From NCBI GenBank assembly GCA_009778835.1, contig WRFK01000048.1:1-9350 (forward strand): a stretch of 9,350 nucleotides of DNA. Direction: 5' to 3'. Below, piece by piece: positions 1 to 7,038 of this stretch. The notes beneath the pieces were generated by a model. It was not told where the DNA came from and searched no databases. It saw nothing but the letters and a program-made list of their open reading frames with translations. The first letter of the stretch is position 1. Each line of letters starts with the position of its first letter. This stretch comes from Spirochaetaceae bacterium (lineage in GTDB: Bacteria; Spirochaetota; Spirochaetia; CADAEX01). Position numbers and translations under genes: made by a program.

Positions 1-1558
1 AAAAACATATGGAAAAGATTTTTCCCATTTTTCGGAAAAAACTGCGATCCAGCTCAACGATACTCACCCGGCAATAGCCATAGCAGAACTTATGAGACTT
101 CTTGTTGATATTGAAAAACTCGCATGGGATGAAAGCTGGGGAATTACAGTAAAAACATTTGCGTATACAAACCATACAATTCTTCCCGAAGCCCTTGAGA
201 AATGGCCTACAGAGCTACTTGCAAAAGTATTGCCGAGACATATGAAAATAATATACGAGATCAATTCAAAATTTTTAAATGAAGTTGCAAAAAAATATCC
301 AAAGAATAACGATATTTTAAAAAGAATGTCTATTATTGAAGAAGGAGATGATAAAAAAGTTTCGATGGCAAATCTCGCAATAGTAGGCAGCCACTCTGTA
401 AATGGAGTCTCTGCTCTTCATTCAGACATTATTAAAGATACCCTTTTTAAGGATTTTTACTCAATATGGCCCCGCAAATTCAATAATAAAACAAATGGGA
501 TAACTCCAAGAAGATGGCTTGCTGTATGTAACCCTGCTCTTTCAAATCTTATAACAGAAGCTATAGGTGATGGATGGGTTACAGATTTGTATAAGCTAAA
601 GGACCTTATTCCATTTACAAAAGATAGCAGCTTCCTTGATAAATGGGAAAAAGTAAAACTTGAAAATAAACAACATTTTTCGGATTATATTTATAAAGCT
701 AACGGAATCAAGGTTGATCCACAGTCCATTTTTGACTGCCAGATTAAAAGATTGCATGAATATAAAAGGCAACTCTTAAATGTGCTTCATGCTATATCGC
801 TTTATAATATTTTAAAAGAAAATCCAAAAGCAATAGAGTGTAAAAGAACTATTATATTCGGAGGAAAAGCAGCGCCAGGTTACTATATGGCAAAAATAAT
901 AATTAAACTTATTAACTCCATTGCAGAGACAATAAATAATGACAAGACAATAGAGGAAAAGCTTAAAATTGTCTTTCTGGCAAATTACGGAGTAAGCCTT
1001 GCTGAAAAAATCATTCCGGCTGCGAATCTGTCGGAGCAGATTTCAACAGCAGGTACAGAAGCTTCGGGTACAGGCAATATGAAATTTGCGTTAAATGGAG
1101 CGCTTACAATAGGAACTCTTGATGGAGCGAATATTGAAATTCTTGAAGAAGTTGGAAAAGAAAACATATTTATATTTGGCTGTGACAGTGTGGAAATAAA
1201 TCAACTAAGAAATAAAGGATACCATCCTTATGATTATTACAATTCAATAGGTAGTCTAAAAAAAGCAATAGACAAGATAGCTTCCGGCTTTTTTTCAAAA
1301 AATGAAAGAGATCTTTTTGAGCCAATAACAAATTCTTTGCTTGGCAGGGATCATTATATGCTTTTTGCGGATTATGAAAGCTATATGGAAGCACACAGAC
1401 AAGTTGAAAAAGAATTTTCCGATAAAAAAATATGGACAAAAAAATCAATTTTCAATGTTGCAGGGTCAGGAAAATTTTCAAGCGATAGAACTATAGCGGA
1501 ATATAATAAAGAAATATGGCGCGCAAAACCAATATCCATAAAAATGGGTAAAAAGTAG
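1..1558 (+). CDS. glgP: Glycogen/alpha-glucan phosphorylase, C-terminal part (5' end outside window)
   Basis: This enzyme splits alpha-1,4-glucan with phosphate to give glucose-1-phosphate, using pyridoxal phosphate (PLP), in the cytoplasm. The frame is open from base 2, and the codons before the Met at 92 read as family sequence (AIQLNDTHPAIAIAELMRLL), so 92 is an internal Met and the gene begins upstream. The 518 visible codons compare with about 800-840 residues for the family, so roughly the N-terminal 300 are missing. Counting from the Met at 92, the PLP signature EASGTGNMKFALNG lies around residues 323-336, with the cofactor lysine at 331 (codon 1082-1084). The phosphate/substrate region QIKRLHEYKRQ is at about 217-227, and KTNGITPRRW, GGKAAPGYYMAK and the C-terminal SGKFSSDRTIAEY are all intact. 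The stop is TAG. The gene converges on speA and shows no functional tie to it. Family assignment is very secure; glycogen versus maltodextrin preference cannot be read from the sequence. Confidence 0.96.
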   Translation, partial: KTYGKDFSHFSEKTAIQLNDTHPAIAIAELMRLLVDIEKLAWDESWGITVKTFAYTNHTILPEALEKWPTELLAKVLPRHMKIIYEINSKFLNEVAKKYPKNNDILKRMSIIEEGDDKKVSMANLAIVGSHSVNGVSALHSDIIKDTLFKDFYSIWPRKFNNKTNGITPRRWLAVCNPALSNLITEAIGDGWVTDLYKLKDLIPFTKDSSFLDKWEKVKLENKQHFSDYIYKANGIKVDPQSIFDCQIKRLHEYKRQLLNVLHAISLYNILKENPKAIECKRTIIFGGKAAPGYYMAKIIIKLINSIAETINNDKTIEEKLKIVFLANYGVSLAEKIIPAANLSEQISTAGTEASGTGNMKFALNGALTIGTLDGANIEILEEVGKENIFIFGCDSVEINQLRNKGYHPYDYYNSIGSLKKAIDKIASGFFSKNERDLFEPITNSLLGRDHYMLFADYESYMEAHRQVEKEFSDKKIWTKKSIFNVAGSGKFSSDRTIAEYNKEIWRAKPISIKMGKK

Positions 1559-1582
1559 CTCGTTTCTTTAACGGTCTTTTGG

Positions 1583-1599
1583 ATACCGGCTGCCGGTAT
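1583..1599. repeat. Perfect GC-rich palindrome, REP-like candidate
   Basis: ATACCGGC-T-GCCGGTAT is a perfect 8-base inverted repeat around one central base, 24 bases after the glgP stop and 49 bases before the speA stop. Flanked by GG and GAC, it reads on the minus strand as a GTCAT-palindrome-ATCC arrangement. That resembles small dispersed repeats of the GTCATTCC...GGAATCC type known from several bacterial genomes; the likeness is from memory. No T-run follows on either strand, so it is not a canonical intrinsic terminator, though the RNA hairpin could protect either transcript's 3' end. The rest of the 90-base gap between the convergent genes shows only a weak GGTC-N5-GACC hairpin. Confidence 0.5.
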
Positions 1600-1648
1600 G
1601 ACTTAAGCCGGACTATTGACCTGCATTGGAACTGGTCGCGGAGACCTG

Positions 1649-3568
1649 CTAAAGTTCAAAGTAGGTGTATCCCCTCATCCCTTCTTCAAAAGCAGACATT
1701 ATCTCTTTTCTCTGCTTTACAGTAACTCTTTTCTCTTTTACACCTAATTCCACAAGAGTTCTTATGTGTTCAAGCAAAAGCTGAGGATCATATTCAACAT
1801 AACTTAATACATCCGAAACAGAGTCTCCATTTATTTCTCTTGTAAGTTCTATTTCTCCGTCTTCATCCAGCACAATACCGATTATATGAGTATCTCCAAA
1901 AAGATTATGGAGATCTCCCAAAGTTTCCTGGTAAGCTCCTACAAGAAAAACTCCTATTACATAATCTTGATCTTTTTTTAATCTATGAAGCATTATACTC
2001 TTTTTAATATCATAAAGACCGATAAATTTATCTATTTTACCGTCACAGTCGCATGTGGTATCGGAAATTATAGCATGATTTGTCGGCTGTTCTTTAAGCC
2101 TGTGAATAGGCATAACAGGAAAAAGCTGATCAATAGCCCAGCAGTCAGGTAATGATTGAAAAAGGCTGAAATTCCCATAGTAAATATCCGCCATAATCGA
2201 TTCAAGCATTTTCATCTCTTCGGGAATATATTTAAGATCTTCTGCAAGAATGGAAATTTTTTTAATAACTCTCCAGAAAAGTTCTTCGGCAACTGCCCTT
2301 TCCCGTAACGTTACCTTTCCAATCTGGAAAAGATTGCGAAGCTCATCCCTGTAGAAAATAGCATCGTGGTAATGCTCCTGAATATTTTTTATATTCATTA
2401 CATCCAATATTTCTTTCAAATTTATAATATTTTCATGTGAATTTTCAGGTATATCGGGAGACCCATTCTCGGGGATCAGGCTGTTTACATCAAGAATATT
2501 AAAAACAAGAACAGATGAATATGCAGTAACAGCTCGGCCAGATTCCGATACAATATTCGGGTGTTTTACGCCGGCATCATCAAATGCTTCTTTTAAAAGA
2601 TCTATTACTGTTCTGCAGTACTCTTCCATAGAATAGTTCTTACTGCCTTCAAAACTGGTTTTTGACCCATCATAATCAATAGCAAGACCGCCGCCTATAT
2701 CGAGGTATTCCATAGGAGCATCTTCCCTTACCATGCTTATGTATATTCTTGCTGCTTCTCCTGCAGCTTCCCTTATGTCTCTGATATCCGGAATTTGTGA
2801 ACCCATATGATAATGAAGGAATTTCAGGCAATCTATCATTTCTTCCTGTTTTAAAAAATCTATAACATCGATCAACTGAGAAGCTGTAAGCCCGAATACA
2901 GAATGAGCGCCTGTAGATTCTGCCCATTTTCCCCCTGCAGAAGAAGAAAGCTTTGCCCTTATCCCGATATTTGGGTTTACTCCGATTTTTCTTGCTCTTG
3001 AAACAATAGTATTGGCTTCGCTGGGCCTTTCAATAACCAAAAAAATATTAAGGCCAAGTTTTGTGCCGTAAAGAGCAAGATCTATAAATTCTTCATCTTT
3101 ATATCCATTGCAGATTATAAGAGGTTCTTTTGATTTTATTGATGAAATAGCGACCATAAGCTCTGGTTTGCTTCCGGCCTCAAGTCCGTAATGGTAAGAA
3201 GCCCCAAATCTTACCATCTCTTCAACAACATGCTGTTGCTGATTAACTTTTATTGGATAAACGCCCCTGTAATACCCATTATAACCATATTCTTCTATTG
3301 CATCGCTAAAGCTTCTGTTTATTCTGTCAATACGGTTAAATATAAGATCAGGAAAATGCATGAGAACGGGCATAGTAATGCCTCTTTCCTCAAGACCTTT
3401 TATAATCTGGTAAAGGCTCACAGGTTCCAAAGAATCCCCTTTTCTAAGCAGAACCGTAACCTCTCCATCCTTATTTATGCTAAAGAATTTTGCTCCCCAG
3501 TTTTCAATACCGTACATCTCGGCAGAACTTTTTATGCTCCAGCTATTTATTCCTGTTCTTTTTTTCAT
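1649..3568 (-). CDS. speA: Biosynthetic arginine decarboxylase (SpeA)
   Basis: It decarboxylates L-arginine to agmatine with PLP, the first step of the arginine route to putrescine. The 639 residues are close to the usual 630-660 of the long SpeA family (alanine-racemase-fold PLP decarboxylases). The N-terminal WSIKSSAEMYGIENWG is typical of SpeA. YPIKVNQQ holds the PLP lysine at 107; HYHMGSQ is at 252-258, YLDIGGGL at 288-295 and SESGRAV at 341-347. DTTCDCDG carries the likely active-site cysteine at 506, and GAYQETLGDLHNLFGD is at 544-559. The gene stands alone on the minus strand, divergent from the dehydrogenase-decarboxylase-agmatinase operon that uses its product. The ATG at 3566-3568 puts the conserved start in the right place, but its Shine-Dalgarno is poor: a GGAG lies 16 bases upstream. 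An overlapping ATG further upstream is out of frame. No inserts or broken motifs are seen. Confidence 0.96.
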   Translation of the reverse strand: MKKRTGINSWSIKSSAEMYGIENWGAKFFSINKDGEVTVLLRKGDSLEPVSLYQIIKGLEERGITMPVLMHFPDLIFNRIDRINRSFSDAIEEYGYNGYYRGVYPIKVNQQQHVVEEMVRFGASYHYGLEAGSKPELMVAISSIKSKEPLIICNGYKDEEFIDLALYGTKLGLNIFLVIERPSEANTIVSRARKIGVNPNIGIRAKLSSSAGGKWAESTGAHSVFGLTASQLIDVIDFLKQEEMIDCLKFLHYHMGSQIPDIRDIREAAGEAARIYISMVREDAPMEYLDIGGGLAIDYDGSKTSFEGSKNYSMEEYCRTVIDLLKEAFDDAGVKHPNIVSESGRAVTAYSSVLVFNILDVNSLIPENGSPDIPENSHENIINLKEILDVMNIKNIQEHYHDAIFYRDELRNLFQIGKVTLRERAVAEELFWRVIKKISILAEDLKYIPEEMKMLESIMADIYYGNFSLFQSLPDCWAIDQLFPVMPIHRLKEQPTNHAIISDTTCDCDGKIDKFIGLYDIKKSIMLHRLKKDQDYVIGVFLVGAYQETLGDLHNLFGDTHIIGIVLDEDGEIELTREINGDSVSDVLSYVEYDPQLLLEHIRTLVELGVKEKRVTVKQRKEIMSAFEEGMRGYTYFEL

Positions 3569-3607
3569 TTTCTATATTAATCTTCTCCATTTACCTGCTT
3601 TATGCCT

Positions 3608-3674
3608 ATTATATTTTTAGGTATGTTTAGACATTATTTTTCAAGATATTATTTAAAAAATAAAAAATGCACAA
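3608..3674 (-). promoter_or_regulatory. Candidate speA promoter(s)
   Basis: Two weak options drive leftward transcription. A perfect minus-strand TATAAT lies at 3608-3613, 39 bases before the speA ATG, but without a credible -35 at 16-18 bases. Alternatively, TTGTGC (3669-3674) and TAATAT (3646-3651) are spaced by 17 bases, matching consensus at about 3 and 4 of 6 positions. The region is AT-rich, so chance -10 matches are expected. The -35 of the second option overlaps the left arm of the inverted repeat at 3673-3705. Confidence 0.3.
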
Positions 3675-3705
3675 TAGAATTAGGCAAAAACATTAAAATT
3701 CTATT
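3673..3705. promoter_or_regulatory. 9-base inverted repeat in the divergent promoter region, candidate operator
   Basis: AATAGAATT (3673-3681) and AATTCTATT (3697-3705) are perfect inverted copies separated by 15 bases, so equivalent bases lie 24 apart from arm start to arm start. The repeat sits between the candidate speA promoter and the strong rightward promoter at 3731-3760. That place would suit a regulator acting on both sides of the divergent locus. The arms are AT-rich, so chance is a real alternative, and no regulator gene is in the window. Confidence 0.3.
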
Positions 3706-3730
3706 TATACTATAGTGAGCTGATTTATTC

Positions 3731-3760
3731 TTGAAACCAAAGACTTTCCTCTGATATAAT
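3731..3760 (+). promoter_or_regulatory. Sigma-70-type promoter of the carboxyspermidine operon (extended -10)
   Basis: The -35 TTGAAA (3731-3736) and a perfect -10 TATAAT (3755-3760) are separated by 18 bases. A TG one base before the -10 makes it an extended -10 element (TGATATAAT). Transcription should start near 3766-3768, leaving a leader of about 63 bases before the ATG at 3830. This is the best promoter match in the window. A second TATAAT at 3787-3792 lacks a -35. Confidence 0.65.
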
Positions 3761-3771
3761 TTTCATGAAAA
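3760..3771. promoter_or_regulatory. Perfect 12-base palindrome over the predicted start site, candidate operator
   Basis: TTTTCATGAAAA is a perfect palindrome that begins on the last base of the -10 box and covers the expected transcription start of the polyamine operon. A repressor bound here would block RNA polymerase directly. The regulator is unknown; the site is AT-rich but is placed exactly where an operator would be. Confidence 0.35.
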
Positions 3772-3817
3772 ATGTCTTATATTTTCTATAATATATATGT
3801 TGTATGCGTTCTATTCC

Positions 3818-3823
3818 AAGGAG
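3818..3823 (+). promoter_or_regulatory. Shine-Dalgarno of the dehydrogenase gene
   Basis: AAGGAG ends 6 bases before the ATG at 3830, a strong and well-spaced ribosome binding site that fixes the start. It is the only strong ribosome binding site in the three-gene operon; the second gene has none. Confidence 0.8.
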
Positions 3824-3829
3824 TAACAG

Positions 3830-5014
3830 ATGTCAAAAGTTCTTATAATAGGCGCCGGTGGCGTAAGCCAGGTTGTTGTTCATAAATGCGCGCAAATTCC
3901 GGAAGTCTTTAAAGATATAGTTCTTGCAAGCAGAAACGAAGAAAAATGTAAAAAAATCGCTTCTCAGCTTAATCGGCCCATAACAACAGCGCAGGTAGAT
4001 GCGGAAAATGTGCCTCAGCTTGTTGCTCTTATAAAAAAACACAAACCAGATATGTTAATAAATGTCGCTCTACCATATCAGGATCTTACAATTATGGATG
4101 CATGCCTTGAAACAGGGATAAACTATCTGGATACAGCAAACTATGAGCCAAAAGACGAGGCAAAATTTTGTTATAAATGGCAGTGGGACTATATAGATAA
4201 ATTTAAAGAGAAAGGGATAATGGCTCTTCTTGGAAGCGGCTTTGACCCCGGTGTTACAAATGTATACACAGCATACGCTCTAAAACATCATTTTGATGAA
4301 ATTCATGAACTTGATATTATTGACTGCAACGCAGGAAGCCATGGTCAGCCATTTGCTACTAATTTTAATCCTGAGATAAATATAAGGGAAGTTTCTGCCC
4401 GCGGAAAATATTATGTAAATGGAGAATGGAAAGAGACAGATCCTCTTTCTGTAAACAAGATATATGATTTTCCGGAGGGAATAGGGCCAATGAAAATATA
4501 TCTTATGTATCATGAAGAACTTGAATCTCTTGTAAAACATATACCAACAATAAAAAGAGCCAGATTCTGGATGACATTTTCAGATAATTATCTTAACCAC
4601 CTAAAAGTGCTTGAAAATGTAGGGATGACAAGAATTGATCCTGTTATATATAATGGCCAGGAAATTATTCCGCTCCAGTTTCTAAAAGCCCTTCTTCCGG
4701 ATCCTGCATCGCTTGGACCTCTTACAAAAGGGAGAACATGTATAGGATGCCTTATAAAAGGTATAAAAGAAAGAAAAGAAGTAGAATATTTTGTCTATAA
4801 TATTTGCGATCATGAGGCAGCCTACAAGGAAGTACAATCACAGGCTATTTCCTACACTACAGGTGTTCCTGCAATGATAGGAGCAAAAATGATGCTTACA
4901 GGAAAATGGAAAGGGAATGGTGTTTTTAACATGGAACAGTTTGATCCAGATCCATTCATGGATGACCTTAACAAGTATGGCCTGCCATGGAAAGAAATAT
5001 TTATAACAACATAG
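3830..5014 (+). CDS. Carboxynorspermidine/carboxyspermidine dehydrogenase (saccharopine dehydrogenase family)
   Basis: It condenses a diamine with L-aspartate beta-semialdehyde and reduces the Schiff base with NAD(P)H. With putrescine as substrate the product is carboxyspermidine. The 394 residues show an N-terminal Rossmann fold with IIGAGGVSQVV (6-16) as the nucleotide loop, LASRN after the second strand (32-36), and LPYQDLTIMDACLETGINYL (81-100). The catalytic-domain blocks typical of this saccharopine-dehydrogenase-like family follow: GSGFDPGVTNVY (135-146) and DCNAGSHGQPFATNFNPEIN (165-184). Length and blocks fit CASDH/CANSDH rather than lysine-pathway saccharopine dehydrogenase, and the adjacent decarboxylase and agmatinase support this strongly. 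It is first in the operon, behind a strong promoter and ribosome binding site. Its last 28 bases overlap the next gene. Putrescine rather than 1,3-diaminopropane as the amine is inferred from SpeA and SpeB nearby. Confidence 0.92.
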   Translation: MSKVLIIGAGGVSQVVVHKCAQIPEVFKDIVLASRNEEKCKKIASQLNRPITTAQVDAENVPQLVALIKKHKPDMLINVALPYQDLTIMDACLETGINYLDTANYEPKDEAKFCYKWQWDYIDKFKEKGIMALLGSGFDPGVTNVYTAYALKHHFDEIHELDIIDCNAGSHGQPFATNFNPEINIREVSARGKYYVNGEWKETDPLSVNKIYDFPEGIGPMKIYLMYHEELESLVKHIPTIKRARFWMTFSDNYLNHLKVLENVGMTRIDPVIYNGQEIIPLQFLKALLPDPASLGPLTKGRTCIGCLIKGIKERKEVEYFVYNICDHEAAYKEVQSQAISYTTGVPAMIGAKMMLTGKWKGNGVFNMEQFDPDPFMDDLNKYGLPWKEIFITT

Positions 5015-6147
5015 ATCCTCGCAAATGTCCTTCTCCATCATTTGTTGTGGATATAGATGATCTTGAAACAAATCTTAAAATTCTTGACTCTATCCAAAAG
5101 AGAACAGGCTGCAAAATACTTCTTGCGCAAAAAGGTTTTGCAATGTTTCACTTTTATCCATTGATAAAGCAGTACCTTGCGGGAGTTTGCGCAAGCGGAC
5201 TGCATGAGGCAAAACTTGGAAAAGAGGAGTTTGGAAAAGAGGTACACACATACTCTCCTGCTTATAAAGAAGAGGAATTTGAAGAAATCGCAGAGATTTC
5301 AAATCATATTGTATTTAATTCATTTAACCAGCTTAAAAAATTTCTTCCAGTAATTAAAAAAAGCAATAAAGATATAAGTGTCGGAATAAGGGTAAACCCA
5401 CAGCATAGCGAAACAGAAGTAGCTATTTACGACCCATGCAGGCAAGGCTCAAGACTTGGAGTAACAATTGAAAACTTCGAAGAGGATCAACTCGAGAATA
5501 TCTCCGGAATTCATTTTCATACATTGTGCGAAAAAAATGCAGATTCTCTTGAGCGCACCCTGGCAGCTATTGAAAAACAGTTTGGAAAATTCTTTAACAG
5601 AATAAAGTGGGTCAACTTCGGCGGAGGTCATCATATTACCAGAGATGATTACGATATAGAGCTTTTGTGCAAAATAATTACAGATTTTAAAAACCGCTAC
5701 AATAATATCGAAGTTTTTCTTGAACCCGGAGAAGCTATTGCGCTTAACACAGGCGTCTTTGTTGCTACTGTTGTCGATATAGTGCATAACGGAGATTATA
5801 TTGCAATACTGGATGCTTCTGCATCAACACATATGCCCGATGTTCTTGAAATGCCGTACAGACCAATGATAATAGGATCAGGTTTGCCTGAGGAAAAAAA
5901 ATATACATATACTGTCGGAGGGTGCTCCTGTTTAGCCGGAGATATAATTGGCAGCTATTCTTTTGATAAAGAACTAAAACCAGGCGACAAGCTTGTGTTT
6001 ACAGATATGGCGCACTATTCAATGGTAAAAACCACAACTTTCAACGGAGTCCCACTCCCCTCTATTGTTGCAGCAAGAACAAAATATGGGGAATATAAAG
6101 TTATACGGAAATTCGGATATAATGATTTTAAAGAGAGGTTGTCATGA
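4987..6147 (+). CDS. nspC: Carboxynorspermidine/carboxyspermidine decarboxylase
   Basis: A PLP enzyme of the alanine racemase/ornithine decarboxylase fold that decarboxylates carboxyspermidine (or carboxynorspermidine) to spermidine (or norspermidine), the last step of the pathway. In its 386 residues, LLAQKGFAMF places the PLP lysine at 49, then GIHFHTLCE (174-182), the NspC-type NFGGGHHITR (210-219), EPGEA (246-250), DASASTHMPDVLEMPYRP (276-293) and GGCSCLAGD (311-319). The last holds the probable catalytic cysteine, 315. The ATG at 4987 gives a usual short N-terminus before PSPSFVVD. It lies inside the dehydrogenase gene with a 28-base overlap and no Shine-Dalgarno, so translation is probably coupled. 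Its TGA overlaps the speB start by four bases (ATGA). Distinguishing spermidine from norspermidine production needs biochemistry; context favours spermidine. Confidence 0.94.
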   Translation: MERNIYNNIDPRKCPSPSFVVDIDDLETNLKILDSIQKRTGCKILLAQKGFAMFHFYPLIKQYLAGVCASGLHEAKLGKEEFGKEVHTYSPAYKEEEFEEIAEISNHIVFNSFNQLKKFLPVIKKSNKDISVGIRVNPQHSETEVAIYDPCRQGSRLGVTIENFEEDQLENISGIHFHTLCEKNADSLERTLAAIEKQFGKFFNRIKWVNFGGGHHITRDDYDIELLCKIITDFKNRYNNIEVFLEPGEAIALNTGVFVATVVDIVHNGDYIAILDASASTHMPDVLEMPYRPMIIGSGLPEEKKYTYTVGGCSCLAGDIIGSYSFDKELKPGDKLVFTDMAHYSMVKTTTFNGVPLPSIVAARTKYGEYKVIRKFGYNDFKERLS

Positions 6148-7025
6148 TGAAACAATTTATGGGTTCGGAATTTTTTTCAGCATCCGAGGATTCGCTATTT
6201 CATATTATTCCTGCGCCTCTTGAAGAAAGCGTCTCTTATGGAAAGGGGACTGCAAATGGCCCTATTGCAATTATAGAAGCATCGCAGCAACTTGAAAAAT
6301 GGGATGGTTTTTCAGTTCCCGGAGATAGAGGAATATTTACAAAATATTTAAACTTCATGGATGAAAAAAATGCCAACAATGATGCAGAACAATTTCTTAA
6401 AGCAATAGAAAAAGAAGTTTTTGATTCTCTTTCAGAAAAGCATATACCAATAGTGTTGGGAGGAGAACATACAGTTTCTTTAGGCGCGTTCAGGGCAATA
6501 AACAGCGATAGATCGCCATACAAAGGGAAAACAGGAATAATCCAGTTTGATGCGCACGGAGATCTGCGGGACGAATATAGAGGGAGCAGATTAAGCCATG
6601 CGTGTGTTATGCGCCGCGCATTTGATCTTGGGTTCCCGATCTTTCAGGTTGGAGTAAGGAGTATTTCACTTGAAGAACTTGATTTACGCAAAAATAATAT
6701 TAATAAAATAAATTATATAGATGCATATCAGGCAGTTACCGAAAGCATCAACAAAATCAATTTGCCGGATGATTTTCCGGAAAATATTTATTTAACAATA
6801 GATGTAGATGGTTTTGATATTTCTGTTTTTCCCGCAACAGGAACTCCGGAACCCGGCGGACTGGGATGGTATCAGGTTTTATCTATTATTGAGTCTGTTG
6901 CAGCGCAAAGAAGAATAATAGGCTTTGATGTTGTTGAGCTTGCGCCCTGCGCTATTCATGCTTCGGAATTTGCAGCAGCAAGGCTTGTGTATAATATAAT
7001 GGGGATAGTGGAAAGAAAATTATAG
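6144..7025 (+). CDS. speB: Agmatinase (ureohydrolase family)
   Basis: It hydrolyses agmatine to putrescine and urea at a two-manganese centre. The 293 residues carry every ureohydrolase metal motif: GGEHTVSLG (His109), FDAHGD (Asp136, His138, Asp140) and TIDVDGFD (Asp220, Asp222), followed by PATGTPEPGGL and GFDVVELAP with Glu265. The length fits the 290-310-residue SpeB class. The start overlaps the decarboxylase stop in ATGATG. A GAGAGG just upstream (6133-6138) can serve the ATG at 6144 or the in-frame ATG at 6147, so the first Met is uncertain by one residue. Arginase or another ureohydrolase is possible from motifs alone, but SpeA across the promoter and carboxyspermidine enzymes upstream make agmatine the natural substrate. 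It closes the link from agmatine to the putrescine consumed by the first gene of the operon. The gene converges on kdgK 13 bases away. Confidence 0.93.
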   Translation: MMKQFMGSEFFSASEDSLFHIIPAPLEESVSYGKGTANGPIAIIEASQQLEKWDGFSVPGDRGIFTKYLNFMDEKNANNDAEQFLKAIEKEVFDSLSEKHIPIVLGGEHTVSLGAFRAINSDRSPYKGKTGIIQFDAHGDLRDEYRGSRLSHACVMRRAFDLGFPIFQVGVRSISLEELDLRKNNINKINYIDAYQAVTESINKINLPDDFPENIYLTIDVDGFDISVFPATGTPEPGGLGWYQVLSIIESVAAQRRIIGFDVVELAPCAIHASEFAAARLVYNIMGIVERKL

Positions 7026-7038
7026 CCGACGTTATCTG

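Noticed and set aside
92..94. ATG at 92 as the start of glgP
   Set aside because: Codons 2-91 in the same frame read as conserved phosphorylase sequence (QLNDTHPA), so this Met is internal and the gene is cut by the window edge.
1583..1599. Intrinsic terminator for glgP or speA
   Set aside because: The stem is strong, but no run of T follows on either strand and the loop would be only one to three bases.
3191..3580. 129-codon plus-strand frame
   Set aside because: It is antisense to the conserved N-terminal part of speA and the translation resembles no family; it is a shadow frame.
3569..3829. Riboswitch or small RNA in the divergent intergenic region
   Set aside because: The predicted leader is only about 63 bases, AT-rich, and shows no stable paired structure or known aptamer core; no tRNA-like fold either.
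5449..5787. 112-codon minus-strand frame
   Set aside because: It lies antisense within the conserved decarboxylase gene, without a ribosome binding site or recognisable protein.
6236..6523. 95-codon minus-strand frame
   Set aside because: It is antisense to the metal-site region of speB; the coding signal belongs to the other strand.
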